From assembly GCA_047967505.1 (NCBI GenBank), contig CM106541.1: 64,000 nucleotides of DNA; one strand, written 5' to 3'. The notes below the pieces were generated by a model. The model searched no databases. It saw only the letters and a program-made list of their open reading frames with translations, and was not told the origin of the DNA. Made by a program: the position numbers and the translations under genes. Below are positions 11,787-22,000 of the stretch, piece after piece (the stretch's first letter is position 1; every line of letters begins with the position of its first letter). This DNA is from Dipteris shenzhenensis (lineage: Eukaryota > Polypodiophyta > Polypodiopsida > Gleicheniales).

Positions 11787-13079
11787 CACGAGCTAGTTTT
11801 AATCTGGATGCCAACCCCTCATATTGACAAATGATAAGCATGTACCTCTGAGTCCAAAATCTCCACGCCCATCAAATAAGGACTTTCAAAGAACATGCAC
11901 AACAAATTTTTGTATGCTGCATCATCCATTTTGCAAAGTCTCACAATGGTTGCTTGATCAACATTAAGTCATCCAAGCCACCCAATCTACACGATAACTC
12001 ATGCACTATTGGAAGGGGGGCATGTTAACCACATTGGTTGACATTGTCACATATTGCACCTTCCCACATAATCTTGTAAATATTATGTGCTTATGGATTT
12101 TGTTAGGAACTACCTTGGAGTTGTAGCGGCCCAAGGGATTATAAACAATAGGAACAAGAGAGTAGAAAAGATAGAAAGAGAATGAGAGCATAGGGTTGGC
12201 TCTCCCTTCCAAAGGTGGCATGTATAAAAGGCCAAAAGTTTTACTTTGGTCTTCATTTGTTGTATGCAAGTTTTGAGGAATAGAAGCTCTCTCTTACTTC
12301 AAGGCTTGTGTCTTGTGTTGTTCTTGCTTCTTGCCTTTAATGAATGCCACTCACCCCCCCTTCCCTTCTTTTTCTTTTCTTTTTCCATACCATCCCTTTT
12401 CCTCTTCCTCTCCCTTATCCCATCCCTTCTCCCCCTTCTTCTCTTGTGGATTCACAACTCTGGGAGCCATTTGAGTGACACTTATGGACCATTCATGCTT
12501 GTATAGCTACCACAAGAAGTAGCTTGGAGTATGAGGCTCCATCAGCACACTTCTAAGATCCCCATGACATGTGAGTCACCATGGAGACTACATAGTGGAT
12601 GATGAAAAGCCAAGCTTGGTGTAAAGCTAACCTTGGCTCCTCAACCAAGCTCAGTTTTAAGATTGAGCTTGATCTTTCACCGTCCACCAAGCTTAATTTT
12701 AAGACAAAGCTTGGGTTTTTCTTCCTCCACCAAGCTTGTTTTGGAGGATGGAGGCCAAGCTAGGGTTGGCTTTCATCCTCCACCAAGGTCAGTTTTTAAA
12801 AAATGACACAGAATTAGATACAATACACACTTCATCCTTGCGATAGCAACAAATAGAACACAACTAATTGAATATCGAATATAAAATTATGTGTCCAAAC
12901 AACTAGAATTATGCATAAATGAAACATAAATAGAAAGTCTCACAATACTTTACTACTATATCACAATAGGAGCCTAAGTTATGAGGACCAACAAATAAAT
13001 ATACATACCTAGACCTGGAGTATGTTTTAGAATCTTGTCTTAGTATAATCCACTCTTCTCCTTGAAACTTGCCTACAAA
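11787..13079. other. Gene-free stretch with TATA box, CT tract and AAGCTTG repeats
   Basis: No coding assigned. TATAAAAG at 12223-12230 followed by GCC looks like a + strand promoter core. A C/T-rich tract runs 12350-12440. From about 12605 to 12800 short units with CCAAGCTT, AAGCTTGG and CACCAAGCTT recur four to five times and could fold into hairpins. Confidence 0.45.
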
Positions 13080-13860
13080 CAAGTATCCTGCATCTACTAA
13101 GGCAACTAACATTTTATGATTGAAATAAATATATACAAGCTCCTCAGTTCAATCTTCTAGGAGTCTATACCTCAAGGTACTGTGAATGTACTTATAGTGG
13201 CTCCAATTTATTGAAGCACTTAAATTAGAGCATGGTTGTGCCAAAATCTTCATGGAAAGTGGAGGTAAGAATTCACAGCTGGCACAATTCATCATCCACT
13301 GTTTCCATGCACGTGTATTTTTGGCTTGCGCTTGTATATTGGTGGATGCAAATAAAATCCTTCTTGCATTAGTACTTAGTTAGCTCATTACAATGCTTAG
13401 TAAATGTACCATCCTATGGATAATATGCTCGTACCACTTCTACAATTCATTTATGGTGAAGGAACCTCTTCAAGATACATGTTACAACACCACTCCTAAT
13501 CAAGGAGGTACCCAATAGTATGTAGTAGAATATGAGCTTTCTTCAGATCAATTTCTAAAGAAATTCCACACGCCCTTGCATTGGGGGCCTTTGAGTCTAA
13601 ATCTATTAACACAATCATAATAAGGATCATTATTGTCATGGCATCCTAAAAAACATTCATTTGTCACCACTCTATTCCCATCTTAAACATCCATCATTAA
13701 AATACATCGCAATGGAATGTCTCAATTATGAAATTCCTATTTTTTATCAATGATTGTAATGGTAAAAATGCATGCGAATTCTTGTTTCTATAGGCAATTG
13801 TAACACTGTGGACCCAACCCTTAAATTATATATTGTCTTCAGTTGTTGAGTGGTCATCAC
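13080..13860 (-). pseudogene. hAT transposase, middle and C-terminal dimerisation domain
   Basis: Read on the - strand from 13860, the sequence gives 'GSTVLQLPIETRIRM', then with shifts 'DLDSKAPN', and then the hAT C-terminal dimerisation block: 'LPPLSMKILAQPCSNL', 'INWSHYKYIHS' and 'TEELVYIYFN' (about 13330-13110). The 'ILAQPCS...NWS.Y..IHS' pattern is diagnostic of hATC domains of plant hAT transposases. Many stops are present. The first half aligns by eye with the hAT copy at 40.4-42.0 kb ('DGSTMLQLPTTMRF', 'DLDSKAPT'), so both derive from one family. The BED finger and DUF659 part are missing here. Confidence 0.75.
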
Positions 13861-14480
13861 CCTTATTGACTAAGAAAAAAAGAGCAAGCTATTGTACTTT
13901 TTGTAAATCAGCCATATATAGGCAATGCAATACTATTATATTAAGATGGGATATATTTCAAAAGGTAGACTAAAAACACCATTGCAGATTATTTGGGTAA
14001 TATTTCCTTCTTAGGAGCAACATTTGGAACCTTTAAAAGATTCTACATAAAAAATGGGCCTTTTTAAAGAAATTTTAGAAGTGCTTTACTCATGACTAAA
14101 AGACTTTCTAAAATGAACCAAAAAAGACATATTTCTCCAAACTTAAATAACAAAAAAATTCCAAGAAATAACATAATTATTGAAAGGAAATAGGTTCAAC
14201 GTAATCATGAACCCTAAATGGCAAGGTAATTGTGCTATTATTGGAAGTAAGGATCAAAGACGGTATTTTAAAGATAAAACAAACCATTTAAAAGTGATCA
14301 TTAGTAAGTAACAACAAAATGTCTTCTGATACATTTTCAAAATTGACTACTCTTCATGACTATATAGAGCATCATTATCATTGGTTGCATTGGTTTCATC
14401 CCCAGATGAAGTGGAAGAAGCATCATCCTCTGCACTATCAATAATATCATTTAAATAAACGCCAAAAATCAAGTTAAGCA
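13861..14480. other. Gene-free AT-rich stretch
   Basis: No large frame. On the - strand at 14464-14346 a 38-codon run reads 'IIDSAEDDASSTSSGDETN', like the acidic tail of some hAT transposases, but it is not contiguous with the hAT remnant. Confidence 0.3.
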
Positions 14481-14499
14481 CTTTTAGAAGTTAAATTTG

Positions 14500-15300
14500 G
14501 CATTCTTGAAGGAGTTGAAGCTCAAAATCGATGTAAGAAATCGACTACAAGCTTTGATGGCGATGTCCAACATCAAGTCAAAGCTTCAACTTGATGTTTG
14601 ATGTCATTAAGTCAAAGCTTCGAGTCAATGTTCAACATCTTGTTTCACCTTGCACTCAATATCCAACATAGAGTTCAAGATTGAACTCACTAAATGATAT
14701 GATTCAATGAAATTTAGATGTGCTTATAATGACTTGGGGAGCTAGTGCCTATGAGTAAAGTTATCCTCTATTTTGATGTTTTGTACTGACACAACAAGGC
14801 TCCTCTTCCAAGAAAAAAGCAGTAGTCACTATTATATTGAATCCATGAACTATTATATTGAAATTTAATTTACAAAATCTAAGTCTCCTCTTCAAAGAAA
14901 AAAGCAGCCACTATTTTGATCATAACTTTTGATCCCAAACTCATATTGAAAATCTTTTTGATGCATTAGAAATATTGAATTGTAGCAGTCACTATCTTAA
15001 TCATAACTTTTGCTCCCAAGCTCGGATTGGTATCATTTTGATGTGTTAGAAAGCTCAAATTGCTGTTAATAACTTTTTAGAAGAGGTAGAAATCTCAATC
15101 CATGATCTTTTATGTTGAAATTGTGATTTACACAATCTAAAGATGTGCTTTAGGGGATGTCCTTCAATGAAAATCGGGTGTCAAAATACTTTAATCTTCA
15201 CTTTTGCATCAAGTTAACCTCAAACTCAATGTTTTGCATCTAGTTGGAGGTTAAATTGATGCAAAAGTGAAAATTAAAGTACTTTCACACCTGATTTTCA
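14500..15300. repeat. Diverged TTGATG/CATCAA palindromic repeats, block 0
   Basis: Repeated short units such as CAACATCAAGTCAAAGCTT and CAACTTGATGTTTGATGTC in both orientations (14560-14690), and again at 15200-15300. They are related to the denser arrays at 15720-16020 and 17400-17545. Confidence 0.6.
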
Positions 15301-15319
15301 TTTAAAGAGAGCTTTTTGC

Positions 15320-16020
15320 ATGCTTTTTGCCATCTCCTTCTCCATCTTGTTGCACCTCTTGGCTGTGCCATCCCCCTCATACCTAGCTATGCCATCCCAT
15401 CCCTTGCTTGGGTGTGACATCCCCTCTTATTTGTTCCATCCTCTCATTGCCCCTATGATAGCCCCTCCTCAATGTGCCTGGTTGCCCCTGCCCCTTGTGC
15501 TTGCCTTGTGACCCTAGGCCCTTGATCGCCCTACACCTCTGCACCCATACCCCCTATTTCCCTTAGCCACACCCTTGTTCCCTACCTAGATCTGTCCCTC
15601 TGCCCTGTGGTTACACCCCTTGGCTGTGCCACTAGTTTGATTACAATATAAGCATGGAAAATTGATAATATCTCTTGTAAATCAAATTATAAAATAAAAA
15701 TTACAATTGAATATTATTTGCATGCTTGAACTTGAGTTTGTACATTAAATTTAAGCTTTAGCTTGATGTAAAACATCAAATTCAATGTTTTACATCAAGC
15801 CTAGGCTTTAACTTGATGTTAAACATCAAGTTCAATGTTTTACATCAAGCCTAGGCTTTAACTTGATGCAAAACATCAAATTGAAGATCAAACTTGATGT
15901 AAAAAAGTTAGAGCTTCAAAACTTTGATGTTTTTACATGAATTCAAGGCTTAAACTTGATGCAAAACATCAAATAACCTTCAACTTGATGTTTTACATCA
16001 ATTTTAAGCTTCAATTTTAA
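15320..16020. repeat. Composite repeat block, copy A (empty site for the mini-LTR element)
   Basis: The block has a C-rich part (15320-15620), the sequence CACCCCTTGGCTGTGCC, an AT-rich part with TTTGATTACAATATAA, then TTGATGTAAAACATCAA palindromes. The same order appears from 16030 to 16256 and resumes at 17351. At the junction copy A reads ATAAGCATGGAAAATTGA without interruption, which is the state before insertion of the element at 16257-17350. Confidence 0.8.
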
Positions 16021-16256
16021 ACACACTGAAGCCCTTATGCCCCTACTCACCTTGTGCCTTTGCAACCCTACTCATCCCTATTGCCCCTTTTGCCCTTACA
16101 ACCCCTATGCCTCTGCTCGTCATTGCACCCGTGTGCCCCTTGTGTACCTGCTCCTATGCCCCCTGACTGTGCTACTGCTCAACCCCTGATGCACCCCTCC
16201 ACCCCCTAGTTGCACCCCTTGGCTGGGCAGTTAGTTTGATTACAATATAACCATGG

Positions 16257-16407
16257 TGTCGAAGATAGTGTAAATTGCACTATCCACATAGGGCATAGGG
16301 GCAAGGGTTCACATGTATATCTTCATGTTCATTGTTAATACACTTAGTGTATAGGTAGCTATATCATGTGCACTCCTCTCTCTCTCCCTCTTTCACTTCC
16401 ACTATCA
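16257..16407 (+). repeat. 5' LTR of mini-LTR element
   Basis: 151 bp, TG...CA ends, with a CT-rich run CTCTCTCTCTCCC near its 3' end; nearly identical to 17180-17350. Confidence 0.9.
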
Positions 16408-16420
16408 TGGTATCAGAGCC
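16408..16420 (+). other. Primer binding site (tRNA-iMet)
   Basis: TGGTATCAGAGCC, complementary to the 3' end of plant initiator methionine tRNA, the usual copia-type PBS. It touches the LTR end and is followed at once by an ATG. Confidence 0.9.
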
Positions 16421-16846
16421 ATGCACACATCAGACGACCTTCGGCTCATGACAATTGAGCATACAGGTTTGACAGGTTGCCATACCTTGTCATTTGTAGG
16501 GGCCTCTTATTCAGCAAAGCAGTGTATCATACCTGCACCTTCAGCCCTAGATTTTCAGCCCTTAGATCACTCTGCCTACACCGATTATGCGGTCTTCTTT
16601 GACCCTGCATCATTCGATAGAGATTACATTACTGTAGCATACCTCGCACATTGCTATCAGTTCTTTTGTGTTGGTGACACCCTTGTATGTCACAACCTAG
16701 CGGATCACATCACCATAGCTACATCGACTAGCCTCACATCCAGATGCCTTTTCCTTAGAGCAGCTGCACAGTCCACAGTGACTTATGACATGTTCAGCCT
16801 TGACATGTTCAACACACAAACATTCATGCAGTCATCTTTTGATTGA
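16421..16846 (+). CDS. 141-aa ORF of unknown function inside mini-LTR element
   Basis: Open frame of 141 codons whose ATG directly abuts the primer binding site. No domain is recognised: it is not zinc-knuckle gag, UBN2 gag or any pol domain. Composition is rich in Ser, Thr, Ala and aromatic residues, with motifs such as 'DYAVFFDPASFDRDYI' and 'AQSTVTYDMFSLDMF'. A copia-type gag normally starts close to this place, so a strongly shortened gag or a captured fragment is possible. An uninterrupted frame is unexpected for a non-autonomous element and may reflect youth or selection; the evidence is the frame only. Confidence 0.4.
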   Translation: MHTSDDLRLMTIEHTGLTGCHTLSFVGASYSAKQCIIPAPSALDFQPLDHSAYTDYAVFFDPASFDRDYITVAYLAHCYQFFCVGDTLVCHNLADHITIATSTSLTSRCLFLRAAAQSTVTYDMFSLDMFNTQTFMQSSFD

Positions 16847-17179
16847 CCAGAGTCTTTGATCTAGGTGGACCTGACTTTCTCCATATTTCCTTCCTCTTCC
16901 TTAAACCTTTCGGCCTATCTTCTGGGTTTTATTCCCAAAGGCGAAGGATGACCCACAACTTAAGAGGGGGAAATCCATGATATGTACACGATCATAAGTT
17001 GTACTCACTATACATGCTTCCACTATGTAGTCACTGTGCTCATATACACACATACTACTCTGATTTGTTTTTAGTTTTCTTTTCAGTTTTGGATGCTATC
17101 ATATGCACCAAATGAAATCCACAAACGGGTCTTGTACATGCACCCTCTACTTACCCAACCAGTGCAATTTAGGAGGGGG

Positions 17180-17350
17180 TGTTAAAGATAGTGTAAATTG
17201 CACTATCCACATAGGGCATAGGGGCAAACCCTAACCCTAACCCTAGGGGGTTCACATGTATATCTTCATGTTCATTGTTAATACACTTAGTGTACAGGTA
17301 GCTATATCATGTGCACTTCTCTCTCTCTCCCTCTCTCACTTCCGCTATCA
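17180..17350 (+). repeat. 3' LTR of mini-LTR element, with telomere-like insertion
   Basis: 171 bp. Compared with the 5' LTR it has an extra 20 bp, with three CCCTAA units (about 17228-17247), between GGGGCAA and GGGTTCACATG. The preceding purine tract at 17171-17179 is the polypurine tract. Confidence 0.9.
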
Positions 17351-17859
17351 CATGGAAAATTGAAATTTCCTTGTAAATCAAATTATGATATAAAAATTAC
17401 AATAGAATATTAATTTCATGCTTGAACTTGACCTTAGACATCAACTTTATGCTTGAGCTTAATGTCAAACATCAACTTCAATGTTTTACATCAAGTCTAG
17501 GCTTCAACTTGATGCAAATCATCAAATTGAACCTTCAAGTTGATAATGTTTATAAGCAAGATGGGCAATATTTCAAAAGGTAGACTAAAACCTTCTCTCA
17601 TTATGTCCATAATCATTTACAAAGCATACAATTAGGCAAGACTATGCTAGGTGAAAGCCAAAAAATTCAAGCAAAGAAGCAACGGAAGTAATAGAAATGT
17701 TTAGAGAACTAACGGTCAGCATAAAATTAGATGAAGTTTGCAAGGAAAATTACACCCGATCAAAATGAGAGCACAATTGTAATCAATTCATTGGCCGCCA
17801 TTCCACTAATCGATACGCCAACAGTTGCCGAGGTAGTACAACAATCAGCATGAAGAAGA

Positions 17860-18200
17860 AAAACATTCACGGGGTCTTTGTGGATGGGGGATCATGAGTC
17901 AACGTCATTTTTGAGAGTTTGGTGAAAAGATTGAGGCTCAAAAATTTGAAGCCATCTCCTTTTTTTAGTACAAATTGTAGACCAAAGGCCTGTGGATCTC
18001 CGAGGATCGATCTTTGATGTGGCAATTAACAATCATGGAGTCCACTACACAATGATACATTACATCATATCCATGGAGGAGAATGCCTATCCTCTACTAT
18101 TGGGTAGGCCTTGGCTCAAAAGTGCCACAGTACTCCATGAGTGGGGATATGAAATCATGACAATAAGATTGGGGAAACCAAGGTCAACATATAGCTATTG
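17860..18200 (+). pseudogene. Ty3-gypsy protease fragment
   Basis: Frame near 17870 gives 'GVFVDGGS' then a TGA then 'VNVIFESLVKRL', the protease active-site region (family D-G/S-G-S pattern). Then 17992-18216 contains 'YPLLLGRPWLKSA', the strongly conserved C-terminal motif of gypsy/retroviral-type proteases ('LLGRPWL'). Two stops break it. Nothing of RT follows on this strand. Confidence 0.65.
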
Positions 18201-18219
18201 CCTTGTAGCTCTCTAGTTT

Positions 18220-18637
18220 GGAGGTAGAAGCAAATAGGACACTTAATTAGCTCCCCTCACTCTTATTGAATGCATCCCCTCAATTTAAAAATATGTGGTT
18301 GAAAATTTCTCTTTTGGGCCTCTCCATAAATTTCATTTTGAAGTGTCTACATACAAGATGCACCCCTAGCAAGAGGGTAAAGTTGATTTGGATGTTCTCT
18401 CTCATTTTTTGCTTTCATGCCCCTCTCTTTTCTTCAAGTGGGCATCTATACTAAAGAGAGTGGATTTTGAGAGCAAATTGATTGCTAGATCATTTGTCTC
18501 CTTGTCTTTTTCCTATTAAACCCTCTCTCAACCCTTACTTTGATTTCATCAATTGCCTGACAACATCCTTGCTAGCACTAAACCATGACCACTCAAGAAT
18601 TCAGATTGCCATTCTCTCTCTTCTATTTTCTTTTAGT

Positions 18638-18672
<35 letters not shown>

Positions 18673-19046
18673 CCTTTTGCTTTGTGTCATGACATAATGC
18701 AATGACATCTTGCTCCTCTCTCTCTTCAACAAGTAGTCTCTCTCGTATCTCTGTCTTCAACCAATAGTCTCTCTCACATCCCGCAAAGATAATTCCCGAG
18801 CAATAAAAGAGTGGAGGGTGTTCCCATGCAAATCAATGGAACAAGATCTAAAAGGCAGAGAAAGAGAGAGACAAAAAAATGAACGTGCTAATGCTTTGGA
18901 TAGTAAGGCAAGAGGCAAAAAAGAAGAAGAGAAAGTTAGAAAAACGTAAAGAAAGTTTTCTTCAACGAATGAATTAAGGAAGTTCTTGAAAGCAAGCGAG
19001 TTAGTTATGGTGTATAGCAACAACAACAGCAACAACACAGTAGGCT
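18220..19046. other. Upstream region of the ATP synthase subunit g gene
   Basis: Contains C8(CT)n microsatellite at about 18640-18672 and a purine-rich leader (AAAAGAAGAAGAGAAAG, CAACAACAGCAACAACA) just before the start codon at 19047. GA/CT tracts of this kind are common in plant promoters and 5' UTRs. No clear TATA box was found. Confidence 0.4.
18640..18672. repeat. C8(CT)n microsatellite
   Basis: A run of eight C followed by about 12 CT units. Confidence 0.95.
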
Positions 19047-22000
19047 ATGGCGTCCAACAACCTGCTCCATCAACTGCGAACCAAGACAGCTTTCGCATCC
19101 CAATTCCTCTGCAAACATGCTTCTTCCTACTACCACAACCTTCTGGCCCAGAATGAATGCCACATTGTCAAACCTCCCACCGTTCGCCAGTGCCAGGAGT
19201 TGTCCAAGCAGCTCTTCTACACCCGCCTTGCCAGGTACTTTGCTCAGCCCGCCGTCTTTACATGCGGACCTTAGCCGCCTCATGCCCATGCCCCTCATCC
19301 TCCAATTCGGCATACCTGCGTTTGGAATCGCAACGCCTAACACGTATTTTTTCGTGGCTTTTGAAATGCTTTCCTATGAAAGATTTGGGTATCTTGCAAC
19401 AGAACTGATTCGTAATTTACGCTTCAATCTGGCTGTGTTGCGTTAGGAGGAGACTTGTGCTTTAGAAATAAAGCAGTTTACTAGACACATTGTTATCACT
19501 TGCACACGGGGCACGTTTTTTATTACTATTATAGCATCTGAAATTACAGGGACTGCTAATTCATTCTATCAACGCCATCCATACCATCTGAAAGTACAGG
19601 GACTGCTAGTTCATTCTATCAACGCCATCCATACCATCTTTTCATTAATCTGTACAAAAATTCAATTTCTGAGCAGGGGAGGACCAACTTATCTTTTGAC
19701 CTATCTTCAACGGGGGAAATAGAGAGAGTTATTGATCCAATTTAGGTTTACAGTGAAGACATCTGCCACCTAGTCCCCTCCTGGTTACTTCCTTTAAGTA
19801 CAATAGCAATGCCCCTCCCGCTAGCAATAACTCCATGCTCTTTGAGTACAACTACAATGCCCCCAATAGCATCAGTTGCAATGGTAAAAGGCTGCATATT
19901 GCAAGATAGGGGCAGACGTCAAAGCCGCAGTTGACCGTGCACAGGAATTTTTCTTCAATAAGTCAATTAGAACAGAAGCCTTTTAGCATAGTGCTTGATA
20001 AATCTTTTGTAAAAACCTGTCAAAACTAAAAATCCATTCAGTTGGGTGGTGATTGTAGGCTGAGGTCACTCCTTGATTGCTACCTGCACACTAGTGATTT
20101 GTCCTAGATACTCTAGACTATCAGCCATAAAAGTGCATTTTGATGCTTTAACAAAAAGTTTGTGAGGTAAGGGTTCCAATACTCAACTAGTATGCACCAT
20201 GTGCTCCTCTTTAGTCTTGCTGTAGGTTAGTGTGTCATCAAAGGAGACAGGCTGATTTAAACCGTAGGGCAATAGAAGCTGATTTATAAGGGCATGAAAG
20301 GTGGCTCGTGCATTGGTGAGCCCAAAATATTCATATAAGCCTCTTTCAGTCTGAAATGCAGTTTTGTGCTGATCGCACTCCAATTAAGCCAAACCGAAGG
20401 GGAATCTTTGAAAAGAACCTTGCACCTTTTAGCTCATTCAATAAGTCATCCATCCTTGACATGGGAACGCTGTTTTTCATGGCGATCTTATTATATCATC
20501 AATGCATAGCCTAAACGAGCCATCTTTCTTTTTGACAAGCAAGACCAGTGATGCAAAAGGAGATCGGCTATGCCCCAAATTTTTTTTTGTCCAGGAGCTC
20601 TTGTACTTGCCTTGCAGCCTCTTCCTTTTCCACCTTAGACAACCTATATTGTTAATGAGTTTTGACCCTTCTTTCAAAAGAATGACATGATCCACCGCCC
20701 TTAGTAGTGGCAGAGGTCTGCAAATACATCAGAAAATTCAAAAAGGAGCGACTGCATATTATAACCATTCACATGCAATATCTTTACCTTTTCACCTTAA
20801 GAACACATCCTTCTTGAGGTCCATTTCCAACTTTCAGGCAGTTATATGACTTCCATAGTAGGGCACGAGGCTGAATCATATGTTCAACATTTGTTTGGAT
20901 ATCTTTTTTGTCTAGTCCTTAACCTTTTCTCTATATTTATAACAATACGGAATAGTGGATTGGCGATCTGAGAGAGCACCAAAGTCCAATTCTGACTGTT
21001 CTAGTCTGACAAACTCCTCATCTAAACCATTATCTCTAATAGTATTTTGAGAATCACTACTCAAATATCCACTCAGATCAAAAGGGAATGAAGAGCCAGT
21101 CAGGTTTTGCTCATGTTCAGCAGCAAATGACTAGTAATTTAGCTTCCTTATTGTCAACATGCTGACAATCCTCAAGAGTAGGCTCTATTTCAGGACCAGA
21201 GGGTTTTATAGTCATACCCAACTTTCCCTTGAGCAGTCCTTGCCTTGCATTCATGTCTCCACTTTTCTAACACTCGTTTCTTTTCCTTCTCTCCTCAATG
21301 TGTGGAGAAGTGAAGTGTTTCTTCAAATCGTTACCTTCCTTAGGTTTGCTACCTCCATTAGACTTAACAGTAGGGAACCTGGGGATTGTTCGAGCTTAAT
21401 TAAAATATCCAGGCCTGCTAAATGATTTCCTTTGCCCAGAACTAGATCGTAGAGGTTCCTTTGCTTCATCCTTGTGAGACCCTTTGACGAAACCCCCAAT
21501 GCTCAATCTCTTGTCTGTGGGACTATACTGAGGTTCAAACCTCTCTGCCAACTGCATAGCCTCCTCAAGGGACCTAGGCCTTGCTGCAGATACATCATGT
21601 TGGATGGCATGAATAAATTTGGTAACACCTTGTTGAGCCTGATCATTTGTGGGTTTAAACCTCACATCCTGAGGAGAGTATGTAGCCTGGTCTTTTTTAT
21701 GGAAATCATAGTAAAGTATCCCTGGCATTTTGCATAAATCTTTCTTACAAGAGTGACCACCTTAATCCTCATCTCTTCTCGCACACTTCTTCTTGCCTTC
21801 TTGGTCCCTCTTGAACAGAGACATATTGGACAAAAAAATTAGAAGTGGATGCCACTGTAGAAAAAGGGCCATAGGAAACATGTTAAAAGGTTTTGGAGGC
21901 TGTGCATGAATTGAAACAACTCAGTAAAATTGAACACAGAGCTGGAATAAGAGTTCGGCATATAGAAAAACTAAAGCTGTAATATATTCAATAAAGCTGA

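Larger units (their letters stand above)
16257..17350 (+). mobile_element. Complete small non-autonomous LTR retrotransposon (TRIM/SMART-like)
   Basis: Two direct repeats of 151 bp (16257-16407) and 171 bp (17180-17350) begin TGT and end CTATCA. They bracket an internal region of 772 bp. TGGTATCAGAGCC, the plant initiator-Met primer binding site, follows the first LTR with no gap (16408-16420), and a purine tract AGGAGGGGG (17171-17179) directly precedes the second. A 5-bp duplication CATGG flanks the element (16252-16256, 17351-17355). No gag, protease, RT or integrase is recognisable, so it must rely on enzymes from another element. The LTRs differ at only a few positions plus one 20-bp insertion, which implies a fairly young insertion. 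Short LTRs and lack of pol fit TRIM/SMART elements, though it is longer than most TRIMs. Confidence 0.9.
16030..17545. repeat. Composite repeat block, copy B (carrying insertion)
   Basis: Second copy of the block at 15320-16020, split by the 1,094-bp LTR element. Left part ends ATAACCATGG (16256); right part restarts CATGGAAAATTGA (17351) and continues with the same AT-rich segment and TTGATG/CATCAA units. Confidence 0.8.
19790..21870 (-). mobile_element. Ty3-gypsy retrotransposon, decayed, antisense in intron
   Basis: Gag (21.4-21.87 kb), RT (20.2-20.7 kb) and an RNase H start (about 19920-19800, 'FTIATDAIGGIVVVLKEHG') occur in the normal order on the - strand. The protease region between gag and RT is not clearly readable and integrase is missing. 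Gag appears to continue beyond an inserted copia-like element, at 24.10-24.2 kb. LTRs were not identified. Confidence 0.75.

Noticed and set aside
19005-19446. Overlapping frames around subunit g exon 1 (both strands)
   Set aside because: Shadows of the real exon; only the frame from 19047 matches subunit g and joins exon 2.
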